NCBI GenBank assembly: GCA_964437445.1 | Contig: CAYTGR010000012.1 | Coordinates: forward strand, 1 to 64,000 | Direction: 5' to 3' | From: CAYTGR01 sp964437445 | Lineage (GTDB): Bacteria; Chloroflexota; Anaerolineae; B4-G1; SLSP01 | Length of the DNA: 64,000 nt | Made by a program: the position numbers and the translations under genes | Notes under the pieces: generated by a model | Databases searched by the model: none | What the model saw: only the letters and a program-made list of their open reading frames with translations | Told to the model about the DNA's origin: nothing | Shown here: one piece after another, positions 57,599-64,000 of the stretch | Layout of the letters: each line of letters opens with the position of its first letter | How positions within the stretch are numbered: position 1 is the first letter of the stretch

Positions 57599-60496
57599 AT
57601 GGCAAGCGATAAATTGATCGTGCGCGGGGCGCGCGAGCATAATCTAAAAGATATTACGGTAGAAATCCCCAAAAACTGCCTGGTGGTCATTACCGGGCTC
57701 TCGGGTTCGGGGAAATCTTCGCTGGCATTTGATACGATCTTCGCTGAGGGGCAGCGGCGTTATATTGAATCCTTGAGCGCTTACGCCCGCCAGTTCCTTG
57801 GCCAGATGCAAAAGCCCGACGTGGACAGCATTGAGGGCCTCAGCCCGGCGATTGCCATTGATCAGAAAGGGGTTTCGCACAACCCGCGCTCTACGGTGGG
57901 CACGGTGACGGAGATTTACGATTATCTCCGTTTGCTTTATGCCCGCATCGGCATTCCCCATTGCCCGCAGTGTGGCCGGGCGGTGACCCGCCAGAGCGCG
58001 CAGGAGATCGTGGATGCGATCATCGCGCTGCCGGCCAGCAGCCGGCTCCAGGTGCTCGCGCCGCTGATCCACGCGCGCAAAGGACACCACAAGCCGGTCC
58101 TGGAAGAAGCACGCAAGCTCGGCTTCGTCCGTGTGCGGGTGGACAGCACGGTCTACGACCTGGAAGAGGTGCCCGAGCTGGATCGCTATAAGCTCCACAA
58201 CATTGAGGCCGTTGTAGATCGGCTGGTGGTGCCGGACCCGGAAGAGGAGCCGGAAGAAGCGTACCGTGATTTCGTCAGCCGGGTCACCGATTCGGTGGAG
58301 ACCGCGCTTCGCCTGGGTGACGGGATGATGATGGTTAACCTGGTGGGGGCCGATGACCTGCTTTTCTCAGAGAAGCTGGCCTGTCCGGTCTGCGGGATCA
58401 GCCTGCCGGAAATTGAGCCGCGCACCTTCTCGTTCAACAGCCCGCACGGTGCCTGTCCGGTCTGCCAGGGGCTGGGTTACAGGCTGGAGCTGGACCCGGC
58501 GCTGATCGTCCCCAATCCTGACCAATCGCTGGCGGAGGGCGCGATTGTTTTTGGCGTGGCCGATGACCACGATAGTTACACCTGGCGGATTCTGGAGCGG
58601 GTGGCGGAGCATTTCCAGATCCCGCTGGACCGCCCCTGGAATGAGCTGACCGACGCCCAGCGACAGATTGTCCTGTACGGTAGCGGCCAGGAAATCGTCC
58701 CCATGCGCTTTGAAGGGCCGAGCGGGGTGTGGGAGGGACGGCGTCCCTACGAGGGGATCATCCCCAATCTCCAGCGCCGGTACGAGGAGACCAACTCGGA
58801 GTACATCCGGGGCAAAATTGAAGAGGTGATGAGCCGGACGCCCTGCCAGGCCTGCGGTGGGACCCGGCTGCGCCCGGAGGCCCGCGCCGTTACCGTGGTA
58901 GACCTGCCGGTGCAGGAACTGGTCCACTGGCCGGTGGCGCGACTGCTGCCGTGGGTGGAGGCGCTCCATAACCCGCCCCCGGCGGCGACCGACGGCGCGC
59001 TGCCGGTAGCGAGCTTGAGCCCCAAGGAGCGCGCCATCGCCGAGCGCCCGCTAAAAGAGATCGCGGAGCGATTGCGGTTCCTGGTAGACGTGGGGCTGGA
59101 TTATCTGAGCCTGGACCGGGCGGCCAACACGCTCTCCGGCGGGGAGGCGCAGCGGATCCGGCTGGCGACACAGGTCGGCTCGCGGCTGACCGGCGTGCTC
59201 TATGTGCTGGATGAGCCGAGTATCGGCCTGCACCAGCGTGATACCGCGCGGCTGATCCGCACGCTTAAGGAGATGCGCGATCTGGGCAACACGGTGCTGG
59301 TGGTAGAGCACGATGACGACACCATTCGCGCGGCCGATTGGATTGTGGACCTGGGGCCCGGCGCGGGCGAACATGGGGGCTATGTCGTCGCCAGCGGTCC
59401 CTTGGCGACCATCCTGGCGCATCCCACATCGGCCACCGGCGCTTATCTTTCCGGGCGCAAGTGTGTCCCGCTGCCGGCTCAGCGGCGTCAGGGCAACGGT
59501 AAAGCGTTAGTCGTGCGGGGTGCGCGAGAGAATAACCTGAAGAACATCACCGTGCGCTTTCCGCTGGGGCTCTTCATCTGCGTCACCGGGGTTTCCGGTT
59601 CCGGCAAGAGCAGCCTGGTCGTGGAGACGCTCTACAACCGCCTCGCGCAAGCGCTTTTCAACGCGCGCGAGCCGGCCGGCGATTGTGATGGGATTGACGG
59701 GTTGGAGCATCTGGATAAAGTCATCAACATTGATCAGTCACCCATCGGGCGGACGCCGCGCTCCAATCCGGCCACCTATACCGGGATGTTTGGCCCGATC
59801 CGCGAGCTCTTCGCCACGCTGCCCGAATCCAAACTGCGCGGTTACCAGGCCGGGCGCTTCTCGTTCAACGTCAAGGGGGGGCGGTGCGAGGCGTGTGAGG
59901 GCCAGGGGACACTGCGGATTGAGATGCAATTCCTGCCGGAGGTTTATGTCCCTTGCGACGTCTGCCACGGCTCGCGCTACAACCGGGAGACGCTCCAGAT
60001 CCGCTACAAAGGGTTGAACATCGCCGAGGTGCTGGACCTGACGGTGGATGAGGCGCTGGAATTCTTCGGGGCAATCCCGGCCATCGTCAATAAGCTGAAA
60101 ACCATCCAGGACGTGGGCCTGGGGTATATCCGGTTAGGGCAAGCGGCGACGACGCTCTCCGGCGGTGAGGCCCAGCGCGTGAAGCTCTCCAAAGAGCTCT
60201 CGCGCCGGGCGACCGGCCGCACGCTCTATCTGCTGGACGAGCCGACCGTGGGCCTGCACGCCGCCGACGTAGACCGGCTGATCCAGGTGCTCCAGCGGCT
60301 GGCCGACGCCGGCAATACGGTGCTGGTCATTGAGCACAACCCCGAGGTGATCAAAGTTTCCGATTGGATTGTGGACCTGGGGCCGGAGGGGGGCGATGCC
60401 GGTGGGCAGATCGTCGCCGAGGGGACGCCGGAGCAGGTGGCGCATATAGAGCGTTCATACACAGGGCAATTCTTACGGCGCTGGCTGGAAATGTAA
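57599..60496 (+). CDS. uvrA: Excinuclease ABC subunit A
   Basis: UvrA (965 residues) is the damage-sensing ATPase of nucleotide excision repair. Two ABC modules are present: the first with GLSGSGKSSLAFDTIFAEGQ and LSGGEAQRIRLATQVGS, LYVLDEPSIGLHQRD; the second with GVSGSGKSSLVVETL, LSGGEAQRVKLSKELS and YLLDEPTVGLHAAD. Zinc modules are CPQCG, CPVCG, CQACGG and CEACEGQG with CDVCHGSRY. QFLGQMQKPDVDSIEGLSPA is the family's N-terminal block. GGGGGTGAGGG precedes the ATG. Length is normal. Confidence 0.97.
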   Translation: MASDKLIVRGAREHNLKDITVEIPKNCLVVITGLSGSGKSSLAFDTIFAEGQRRYIESLSAYARQFLGQMQKPDVDSIEGLSPAIAIDQKGVSHNPRSTVGTVTEIYDYLRLLYARIGIPHCPQCGRAVTRQSAQEIVDAIIALPASSRLQVLAPLIHARKGHHKPVLEEARKLGFVRVRVDSTVYDLEEVPELDRYKLHNIEAVVDRLVVPDPEEEPEEAYRDFVSRVTDSVETALRLGDGMMMVNLVGADDLLFSEKLACPVCGISLPEIEPRTFSFNSPHGACPVCQGLGYRLELDPALIVPNPDQSLAEGAIVFGVADDHDSYTWRILERVAEHFQIPLDRPWNELTDAQRQIVLYGSGQEIVPMRFEGPSGVWEGRRPYEGIIPNLQRRYEETNSEYIRGKIEEVMSRTPCQACGGTRLRPEARAVTVVDLPVQELVHWPVARLLPWVEALHNPPPAATDGALPVASLSPKERAIAERPLKEIAERLRFLVDVGLDYLSLDRAANTLSGGEAQRIRLATQVGSRLTGVLYVLDEPSIGLHQRDTARLIRTLKEMRDLGNTVLVVEHDDDTIRAADWIVDLGPGAGEHGGYVVASGPLATILAHPTSATGAYLSGRKCVPLPAQRRQGNGKALVVRGARENNLKNITVRFPLGLFICVTGVSGSGKSSLVVETLYNRLAQALFNAREPAGDCDGIDGLEHLDKVINIDQSPIGRTPRSNPATYTGMFGPIRELFATLPESKLRGYQAGRFSFNVKGGRCEACEGQGTLRIEMQFLPEVYVPCDVCHGSRYNRETLQIRYKGLNIAEVLDLTVDEALEFFGAIPAIVNKLKTIQDVGLGYIRLGQAATTLSGGEAQRVKLSKELSRRATGRTLYLLDEPTVGLHAADVDRLIQVLQRLADAGNTVLVIEHNPEVIKVSDWIVDLGPEGGDAGGQIVAEGTPEQVAHIERSYTGQFLRRWLEM

Positions 60497-60537
60497 ATGG
60501 CAGGCCGCTGCCCAGGAAGAAATGTGAGGAAGCCGTG

Positions 60538-60762
60538 ATGCGTGAGGCGCTCTACGCCAAGTTTACCCAGCACCCTGACCTGGGCGCGCTCCTGCTCAGT
60601 ACAGGGGAAGCGCTGCTGGTGGAACATACTTCCCATGACCGTTACTGGGCCGACGGCGGCGATGGCAGCGGCCTGAACCGGCTCGGTTGCCTCTTGATGG
60701 AGCTCCGTGAGACTTTGCGCCGTACCGCTACCGCAGGCGGTGAAGGCGCTGGGGAGTCTTAA
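60538..60762 (+). CDS. NADAR-domain protein, C-terminal part only
   Basis: A 74-residue reading with MREALYAKFTQHPDLGALLL, STGEALLVEHTSHDRYWADG, GDGSGLNRLGCLLMELRETL, which matches the second half of the NADAR (YbiA-like, N-glycosidase) domain. Full members have about 150-180 residues, so the N-terminal half is missing. CEEAV just upstream in the same frame also fits the family, then similarity stops near the uvrA end. GAGGAA precedes the ATG, so it could still be made. It is most likely a remnant left by a deletion at the uvrA 3' boundary. Confidence 0.65.
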   Translation: MREALYAKFTQHPDLGALLLSTGEALLVEHTSHDRYWADGGDGSGLNRLGCLLMELRETLRRTATAGGEGAGES

Positions 60763-60806
60763 TTGCCCTTATCCGGCGCGATCAGCCGGGTTTTGACAAA
60801 CACAAG

Positions 60807-60833
60807 CGCGGCGCACTGCAAAAGTGCGCCGCG
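60807..60833. terminator. GC-rich hairpin after the NADAR fragment
   Basis: A perfect 11-bp stem (60807-60817 with 60823-60833) with a 5-nt loop. No T tract, but it is the first strong structure after the uvrA unit. Confidence 0.5.
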
Positions 60834-60859
60834 TGTTATAGTCGGGAAGGTGACATGGT

Positions 60860-60890
60860 AAACCGGGGACTGCCCCAAAGTCCCCGGTTT
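60860..60890. repeat. Second hairpin, before a small reading frame
   Basis: AAACCGGGGACT (60860-60871) pairs perfectly with 60879-60890 around a 7-nt loop. It lies directly upstream of AGGAGGAG and a short ORF. Confidence 0.6.
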
Positions 60891-60913
60891 CACCAGAAGG
60901 AGGAGAATCGCTT

Positions 60914-61000
60914 ATGGCCCCAAAGCCCCACTTACGCTTTTACTATATCATGGTTAGGCGAATCTTACTTGACGCGAATCTTACGATTCCCTTACGATAA
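60914..61000 (+). CDS. Possible 28-residue basic peptide
   Basis: An ATG at 60914, 6 nt after AAGGAGGAGAA, opens 28 codons to TAA at 60998. The peptide is basic with an alternating hydrophobic centre (RFYYIMVRRILLDANL). The end overlaps direct repeats of GCGAATCTTAC. No homologue is recognised and no downstream gene on this strand could be controlled by it. The evidence is only the excellent ribosome binding site and the isolated position, so the call is weak. Confidence 0.3.
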   Translation: MAPKPHLRFYYIMVRRILLDANLTIPLR

Positions 61001-61074
61001 GGGGGCATCAGGTTGGTGAAAGCAGTTGAGTGGTGAACGGTGCGCAGTATTTCAGTGACCCGTTCGCGGAATCG

Positions 61075-62130
61075 CTAATTTGCAGCCTGGTTGGCTCGCC
61101 GCCGCAGCTGCCCGCAGCCGGCCTGGATCTCGGCGCCCCGGCTCAGGCGCAAGGTGTAGGTGATGTGACGGCGGTCCAGCAGGGCCGTGAAGGCGGCCAT
61201 CCGGTCGCGGCTGGGGGGACGCCCGGCGTAACCGTCGGTGGGGTTCAGCGGGATCAGGTTGACGTGGGCCAGCAGGCCATGCAGGCGGGCGGCCAGCGCC
61301 TCGGCCTGTTCCGGCGTATCGTTCACGCTCTCAATCAGCACCCACTCAAAGGTGACGCGGCGGTGGGTCTGTGCCAGGTAATCGGCGACGGCGGCGAACA
61401 GCTCATCCAGCCCGTAGCGGCGGTTGAGCGGGAGCAACTGGCTGCGCAGGTCGTCGGTGGCGGCATGGAGCGAGACCGCCAGGTTGATCTGCAGGCCCTC
61501 GCCGGCCAGCCGGTGGATCCCCGGCACGACGCCGGCAGTGCTGAGCGTGATGTGCCGCTGTCCCAGGCCAAAGCCGGCCGGGTGGATCAGGCGGCGCACG
61601 GCGGCCAACGTGGCTTCGTAGTTCAGCAGCGGCTCGCCCATCCCCATCAGGACGACGTGGGTGAGCCGCTCACCCCCGGCGCGCAACACTCGCGCCAGGT
61701 GCAGCGCCTGCGCGACGATCTCGCCGGCGGTGAGGTGGCGGCGGAAGCCCATCTGGCCGGTGGCGCAGAAGACGCACCCGATCGGGCAGCCAGCCTGCGT
61801 GGAGAGGCAAGCGCTCTGGCGCTCTTCGTAGTGCATCAACACGACCTCTACCTGTTCCCCATCGGCCAGCTGCAATAAATCCTTGCGCGTCTCTCCATCA
61901 GGGGCGCTTAGCTGGGCCAGTACCGGCGGCACTGCCAGCCGCGTCTCAGCCGCCAGCCGCGCTCGCAGTCCCTTGGGCAGGGAGGTCATCTCGCTGAGGT
62001 CGGTGACCAGGTGGCGGTAGAGCCACTCCCAAATCTGTCTGGCACGGAAGCGCGGCTCGCCCCAGCCGGCCAGCAGGGCTTCCAGGTCGGGCAGGTCCAG
62101 GTCGTAGAGATTGAGGTGCGGCTCGGTCAT
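61075..62130 (-). CDS. rlmN: 23S rRNA (adenine2503-C2)-methyltransferase RlmN
   Basis: RlmN (351 residues) is a radical-SAM enzyme that methylates A2503 of 23S rRNA and A37 of some tRNAs. The cluster cysteines are Cys115/119/122 in AGCPIGCVFCATGQMGF. The catalytic Cys near the C-terminus is in RGAEIQAGCGQLR. MGMGEPLLNY, TLSTAGVVPGI and LAVSLHAATDDLR are further RlmN blocks, as is FRARQIWEWLY at the N-terminus. The ATG at 62130 comes one base after the zinc-ribbon gene's stop, so translation is probably coupled. A spacer of some 300 bp separates it from the NADAR fragment. Confidence 0.95.
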   Translation of the reverse strand: MTEPHLNLYDLDLPDLEALLAGWGEPRFRARQIWEWLYRHLVTDLSEMTSLPKGLRARLAAETRLAVPPVLAQLSAPDGETRKDLLQLADGEQVEVVLMHYEERQSACLSTQAGCPIGCVFCATGQMGFRRHLTAGEIVAQALHLARVLRAGGERLTHVVLMGMGEPLLNYEATLAAVRRLIHPAGFGLGQRHITLSTAGVVPGIHRLAGEGLQINLAVSLHAATDDLRSQLLPLNRRYGLDELFAAVADYLAQTHRRVTFEWVLIESVNDTPEQAEALAARLHGLLAHVNLIPLNPTDGYAGRPPSRDRMAAFTALLDRRHITYTLRLSRGAEIQAGCGQLRRRANQAAN

Positions 62131-62131
62131 C

Positions 62132-62356
62132 TCACTGCCGGGTGGTGGTGAAGCGGGCTTTGCAGGTCGGGCATTCCAGGTAGTGCTGGGGCGTTCGCTG
62201 CAAGGGGATGAGGGGAATCCAGAATAGGTGGAAGTAGAGCCGGGCCTGGCGCGGGCGTAGCGTGACCACGTTCCCGCAGGCCGGACAGCGGCCCGTCTGC
62301 GGAAAGCCGTGGGGGTCATCCTTCCGTACTTCACGGGTACCGAAGAAGATAATCAT
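62132..62356 (-). CDS. Small zinc-ribbon protein
   Basis: A 74-residue protein with two CxxC pairs (RCPACGNVV and ECPTCKARF) 35 residues apart, separated by a hydrophobic, aromatic stretch (LYFHLFWIPLIPLQ). This pattern is seen in small zinc-ribbon family proteins of unknown role. AGGAGGC precedes the ATG at 62356. It is directly upstream of rlmN on one transcript; a functional link is not shown. Confidence 0.8.
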   Translation of the reverse strand: MIIFFGTREVRKDDPHGFPQTGRCPACGNVVTLRPRQARLYFHLFWIPLIPLQRTPQHYLECPTCKARFTTTRQ

Positions 62357-62377
62357 GGGAGCCTCCTGGGTTCAGAG

Positions 62378-62552
62378 ACGTGAAGCGTGAGGCGTGAAAC
62401 GTGAGGCGTGAAACGTGAAACGTGAGGCGTGAAACGTGAAGTGTGAAATGTGAAACGGTCTTTCTGCTCACTGCTCACTACTCACTGCTCACTACTTACG
62501 CTCACTACTTACTGCTCACTGCCCACTATTCACTGCCCACTACTCACTGCCC
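62378..62552. repeat. Two adjacent heptamer arrays (CGTGAAA/GCGTGAG and CTCACTG/CTCACTA)
   Basis: 62378-62457 holds about eleven units of ACGTGAA/GCGTGAG type, and 62465-62552 about twelve of GCTCACT/ACTCACT/GCCCACT type, all at 7-nt period. The second array runs into the phosphatase fusion gene and supplies its stop codon. Confidence 0.88.
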
Positions 62553-63947
62553 AAGGACGCTTTGCCACCGGCGCGCCAGGTCGCCCAGGTCGTCCACGAT
62601 CAGGTCGGGGTGGATGGGGAAGCGGGTCAGGGCCGCGGCAGAGGTGACGCCACAGCGGACGAAAGCGGTCAGCATCCCTAACCGCAGGCCGCCGAGGATG
62701 TCGGTGTCGGGCCGGTCGCCGATGACCAGCGTTTCCTGGGGGGCGGCGTCCAGACGCGCCAGAGCGTATTGGTAGAGCAGCGGTTCCGGTTTGCCGACCA
62801 TGAGCGGCGCGACACCGGTGGCCGCTTCCAGGGCGGCCAGCTGGGCGCCGTTGCCGTGGACGGGGCCGGTCTCGGTGGGAAAGGTGCGGTCGGGGTTGGT
62901 GCCGATGAAGCGCGCGCCCCGGTGGATGAGCCGGGTGGCGGTGGCGAGCTTTTCCCAGGAAAATTGCCGGTCCCAGCCGACGGCCACGATTTCCGCTGCC
63001 TCCCCCGTGGAGAGACGCAGGCCGCGCGCTTGCAGGTTATCCAGCAGCGCCGCCTCGCCGATCGCGTAGACTAACGCGCCGGGCCAATGATCGGCGATGT
63101 AGGCGGCGGTCGCTTCGGCGGCGGTGAGGACGTGTTCCGCCGTGGTGGTGATGCCGAAACCGGCCAGCTTTTCCACGGTGTGCGCCGGCGTGCGGGTGGC
63201 GTTGTTGGTTGCCAGCACGTAGCGCAGATTGTGGCGGTGCAGGAAGTCAAAGAATTCCGCCAGCCCCGGCAGCGGCGCATTGCCCTGCCAGAGGACGCCA
63301 TCCATGTCGCTGATGACGGCACGGATATTGCGCAGGGCCAGGGTCGGATCGCGGCGGGCAGCCTGAAGCCGGGCGAAGCTCTCCGGGGTATCGGCATCGG
63401 CCAGGAGCAGGGGATCGGCGACCGGCAGCTCTACCAGGCGGTCGGCGTGCGCGGCGAAGAGCGCGCGACCCCCGATGTCGCCGGAGAGGTGGGCCAGTGC
63501 CGGGAAGAAATCGCGGGCGAAGAGCACCGGGCTGCCGCGCCGGCCTGCCACCGTGGGGACGACGATGCCGGCGCCGCTTTCCCGCCAGCGGGCGATGAGC
63601 GCCTGCAACAGCTGCGGTGTGACGAGCGGCTGATCCACTTGCAGGAAGATAGCCGCCTCCACTGCCGGCGGTAGCGCAGCAATGCCCAACGCCAGGCTGC
63701 CGCTCATCCCCTCCTCCCAGCGGTAGTTGGTCAGCACCTGCACCGGGCGTCCCGTCAGCGCGGGCGCGATCTGCTCGGCCTCGGCGCCCAACACCACGAT
63801 CACCGGCTGCAAGCCGGCCATCCAGGCGACATCGGCGACGTGGGCCACCAGCGGGCGGCCTTCCCATTCCAACAGCTGCTTGGGCTGCCCAAAGCGGGTG
63901 GAGCCGCCGGCAGCGAGCAAAACGGCAGCGATACCAGATTCAGACAT
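62544..63947 (-). CDS. Fusion of a MobA/MocA-like nucleotidyltransferase and a HAD-IIA (NagD-like) phosphatase
   Basis: A 467-residue two-domain protein. Residues 1-200 are a GT-A-like nucleotidyltransferase of the MobA/MocA type (AAVLLAAGGSTRFGQPKQLL, LQVDQPLVTPQLLQAL, GSPVLFARDFF), related to enzymes for molybdenum cofactor cytidylylation. Residues 205-467 are a HAD-IIA phosphatase: motif I ISDMDGVLWQGN, motif II LATNNATR, motif III MVGKPEPLLY and motif IV VIGDRPDTDILGG. Substrates may be nucleotide-like or sugar phosphates; the fusion suggests consecutive steps. The ATG at 63947 has GGGAGG some 13 nt upstream. The C-terminal residues and stop come from a heptamer array. Confidence 0.9.
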   Translation of the reverse strand: MSESGIAAVLLAAGGSTRFGQPKQLLEWEGRPLVAHVADVAWMAGLQPVIVVLGAEAEQIAPALTGRPVQVLTNYRWEEGMSGSLALGIAALPPAVEAAIFLQVDQPLVTPQLLQALIARWRESGAGIVVPTVAGRRGSPVLFARDFFPALAHLSGDIGGRALFAAHADRLVELPVADPLLLADADTPESFARLQAARRDPTLALRNIRAVISDMDGVLWQGNAPLPGLAEFFDFLHRHNLRYVLATNNATRTPAHTVEKLAGFGITTTAEHVLTAAEATAAYIADHWPGALVYAIGEAALLDNLQARGLRLSTGEAAEIVAVGWDRQFSWEKLATATRLIHRGARFIGTNPDRTFPTETGPVHGNGAQLAALEAATGVAPLMVGKPEPLLYQYALARLDAAPQETLVIGDRPDTDILGGLRLGMLTAFVRCGVTSAAALTRFPIHPDLIVDDLGDLARRWQSVLGQ

Positions 63948-64000
63948 AACGATAATATCCTCCCATGGATTGTTAAAGCTACGCCAGTCATCGCGCCAGC

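Noticed and set aside
62378..62552. Possible CRISPR array
   Set aside because: Units are 7 nt, tandem and without unique spacers; no cas genes are present.
1..64000. tRNA and rRNA genes
   Set aside because: No cloverleaf was recognised by eye; the only clear GGTTCAA-type T loop is that of the tmRNA. A tRNA search program would settle this.

Overview
The window reads as about 64 kb of a GC-rich bacterial chromosome, most likely from a member of the Chloroflexota (Anaerolineae-like or a sister class). That placement is an inference, not a computed result. It rests on a SpoVS homologue, a tetrapyrrole-methylase/MazG fusion, a twin-arginine translocation set with no outer-membrane genes, many lipoproteins with Thr/Pro-rich linkers, and intergenic spacers filled with 7-9 nt periodic arrays. 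The sequence is a draft: a run of 100 Ns at 40467-40566 is flanked by the same 55 bases on both sides, so it is a scaffolding join and not missing sequence.

Layout. 1-4.8 kb, minus strand: the start of a large Ig/DUF11 repeat surface protein that runs off the left edge, a FecR-like membrane protein, a small holin-family membrane protein and a tatA-tatB-tatC set. 5.0-7.0 kb: a REC-GAF-PAS sensor histidine kinase. 7.1-13.5 kb: a complete peptide/nickel-type ABC importer operon (binding protein, two permeases, two ATPases) in which the binding-protein gene is scrambled and frameshifted and one permease carries an extra extracytoplasmic domain. 13.5-26.1 kb: housekeeping and accessory genes (CoA-transferase, PPC protein, methyltransferase, miaB, NYN nuclease, MFS transporter, DUF1232 protein, bifunctional ftcD, a 15-repeat LRR protein, a LysM lipoprotein, plsC).

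26.2-52.2 kb is the translation/transcription core. rpoB is closed by a strong terminator with no rpoC behind it. Then come str (rpsL, rpsG, fusA, tuf) and the S10-spc-alpha order from rpsJ to rplQ with secY, adk and map, followed by truA, rplM and rpsI. Gene order is canonical except that infA is absent between map and rpmJ. EF-Tu has an unusual switch I, EF-G an unusual start of domain IV, and RpoB an insertion of about 130 residues.

52.2-64 kb: yabN-like mazG, hsp20, the tmRNA gene ssrA, a THEP1-like NTPase, holB, spoVS, a 700-nt non-coding block with structured repeats and an SOS-like operator/promoter ahead of uvrA, a truncated NADAR gene, rlmN with a zinc-ribbon partner, and a nucleotidyltransferase-HAD phosphatase fusion.

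Two kinds of non-coding structure recur through the window. One is a set of 7-9 nt periodic arrays, often arranged as inverted pairs that fold into hairpins. The other is an element of about 85 bp present three times, whose arms vary while keeping most pairing. Three genes take their stop codons from inside such repeats. Promoters that can be recognised usually have a -10 of TATAAT, several with an upstream TGn, and four of them have a 16-nt spacer to a TTGAC-type -35.
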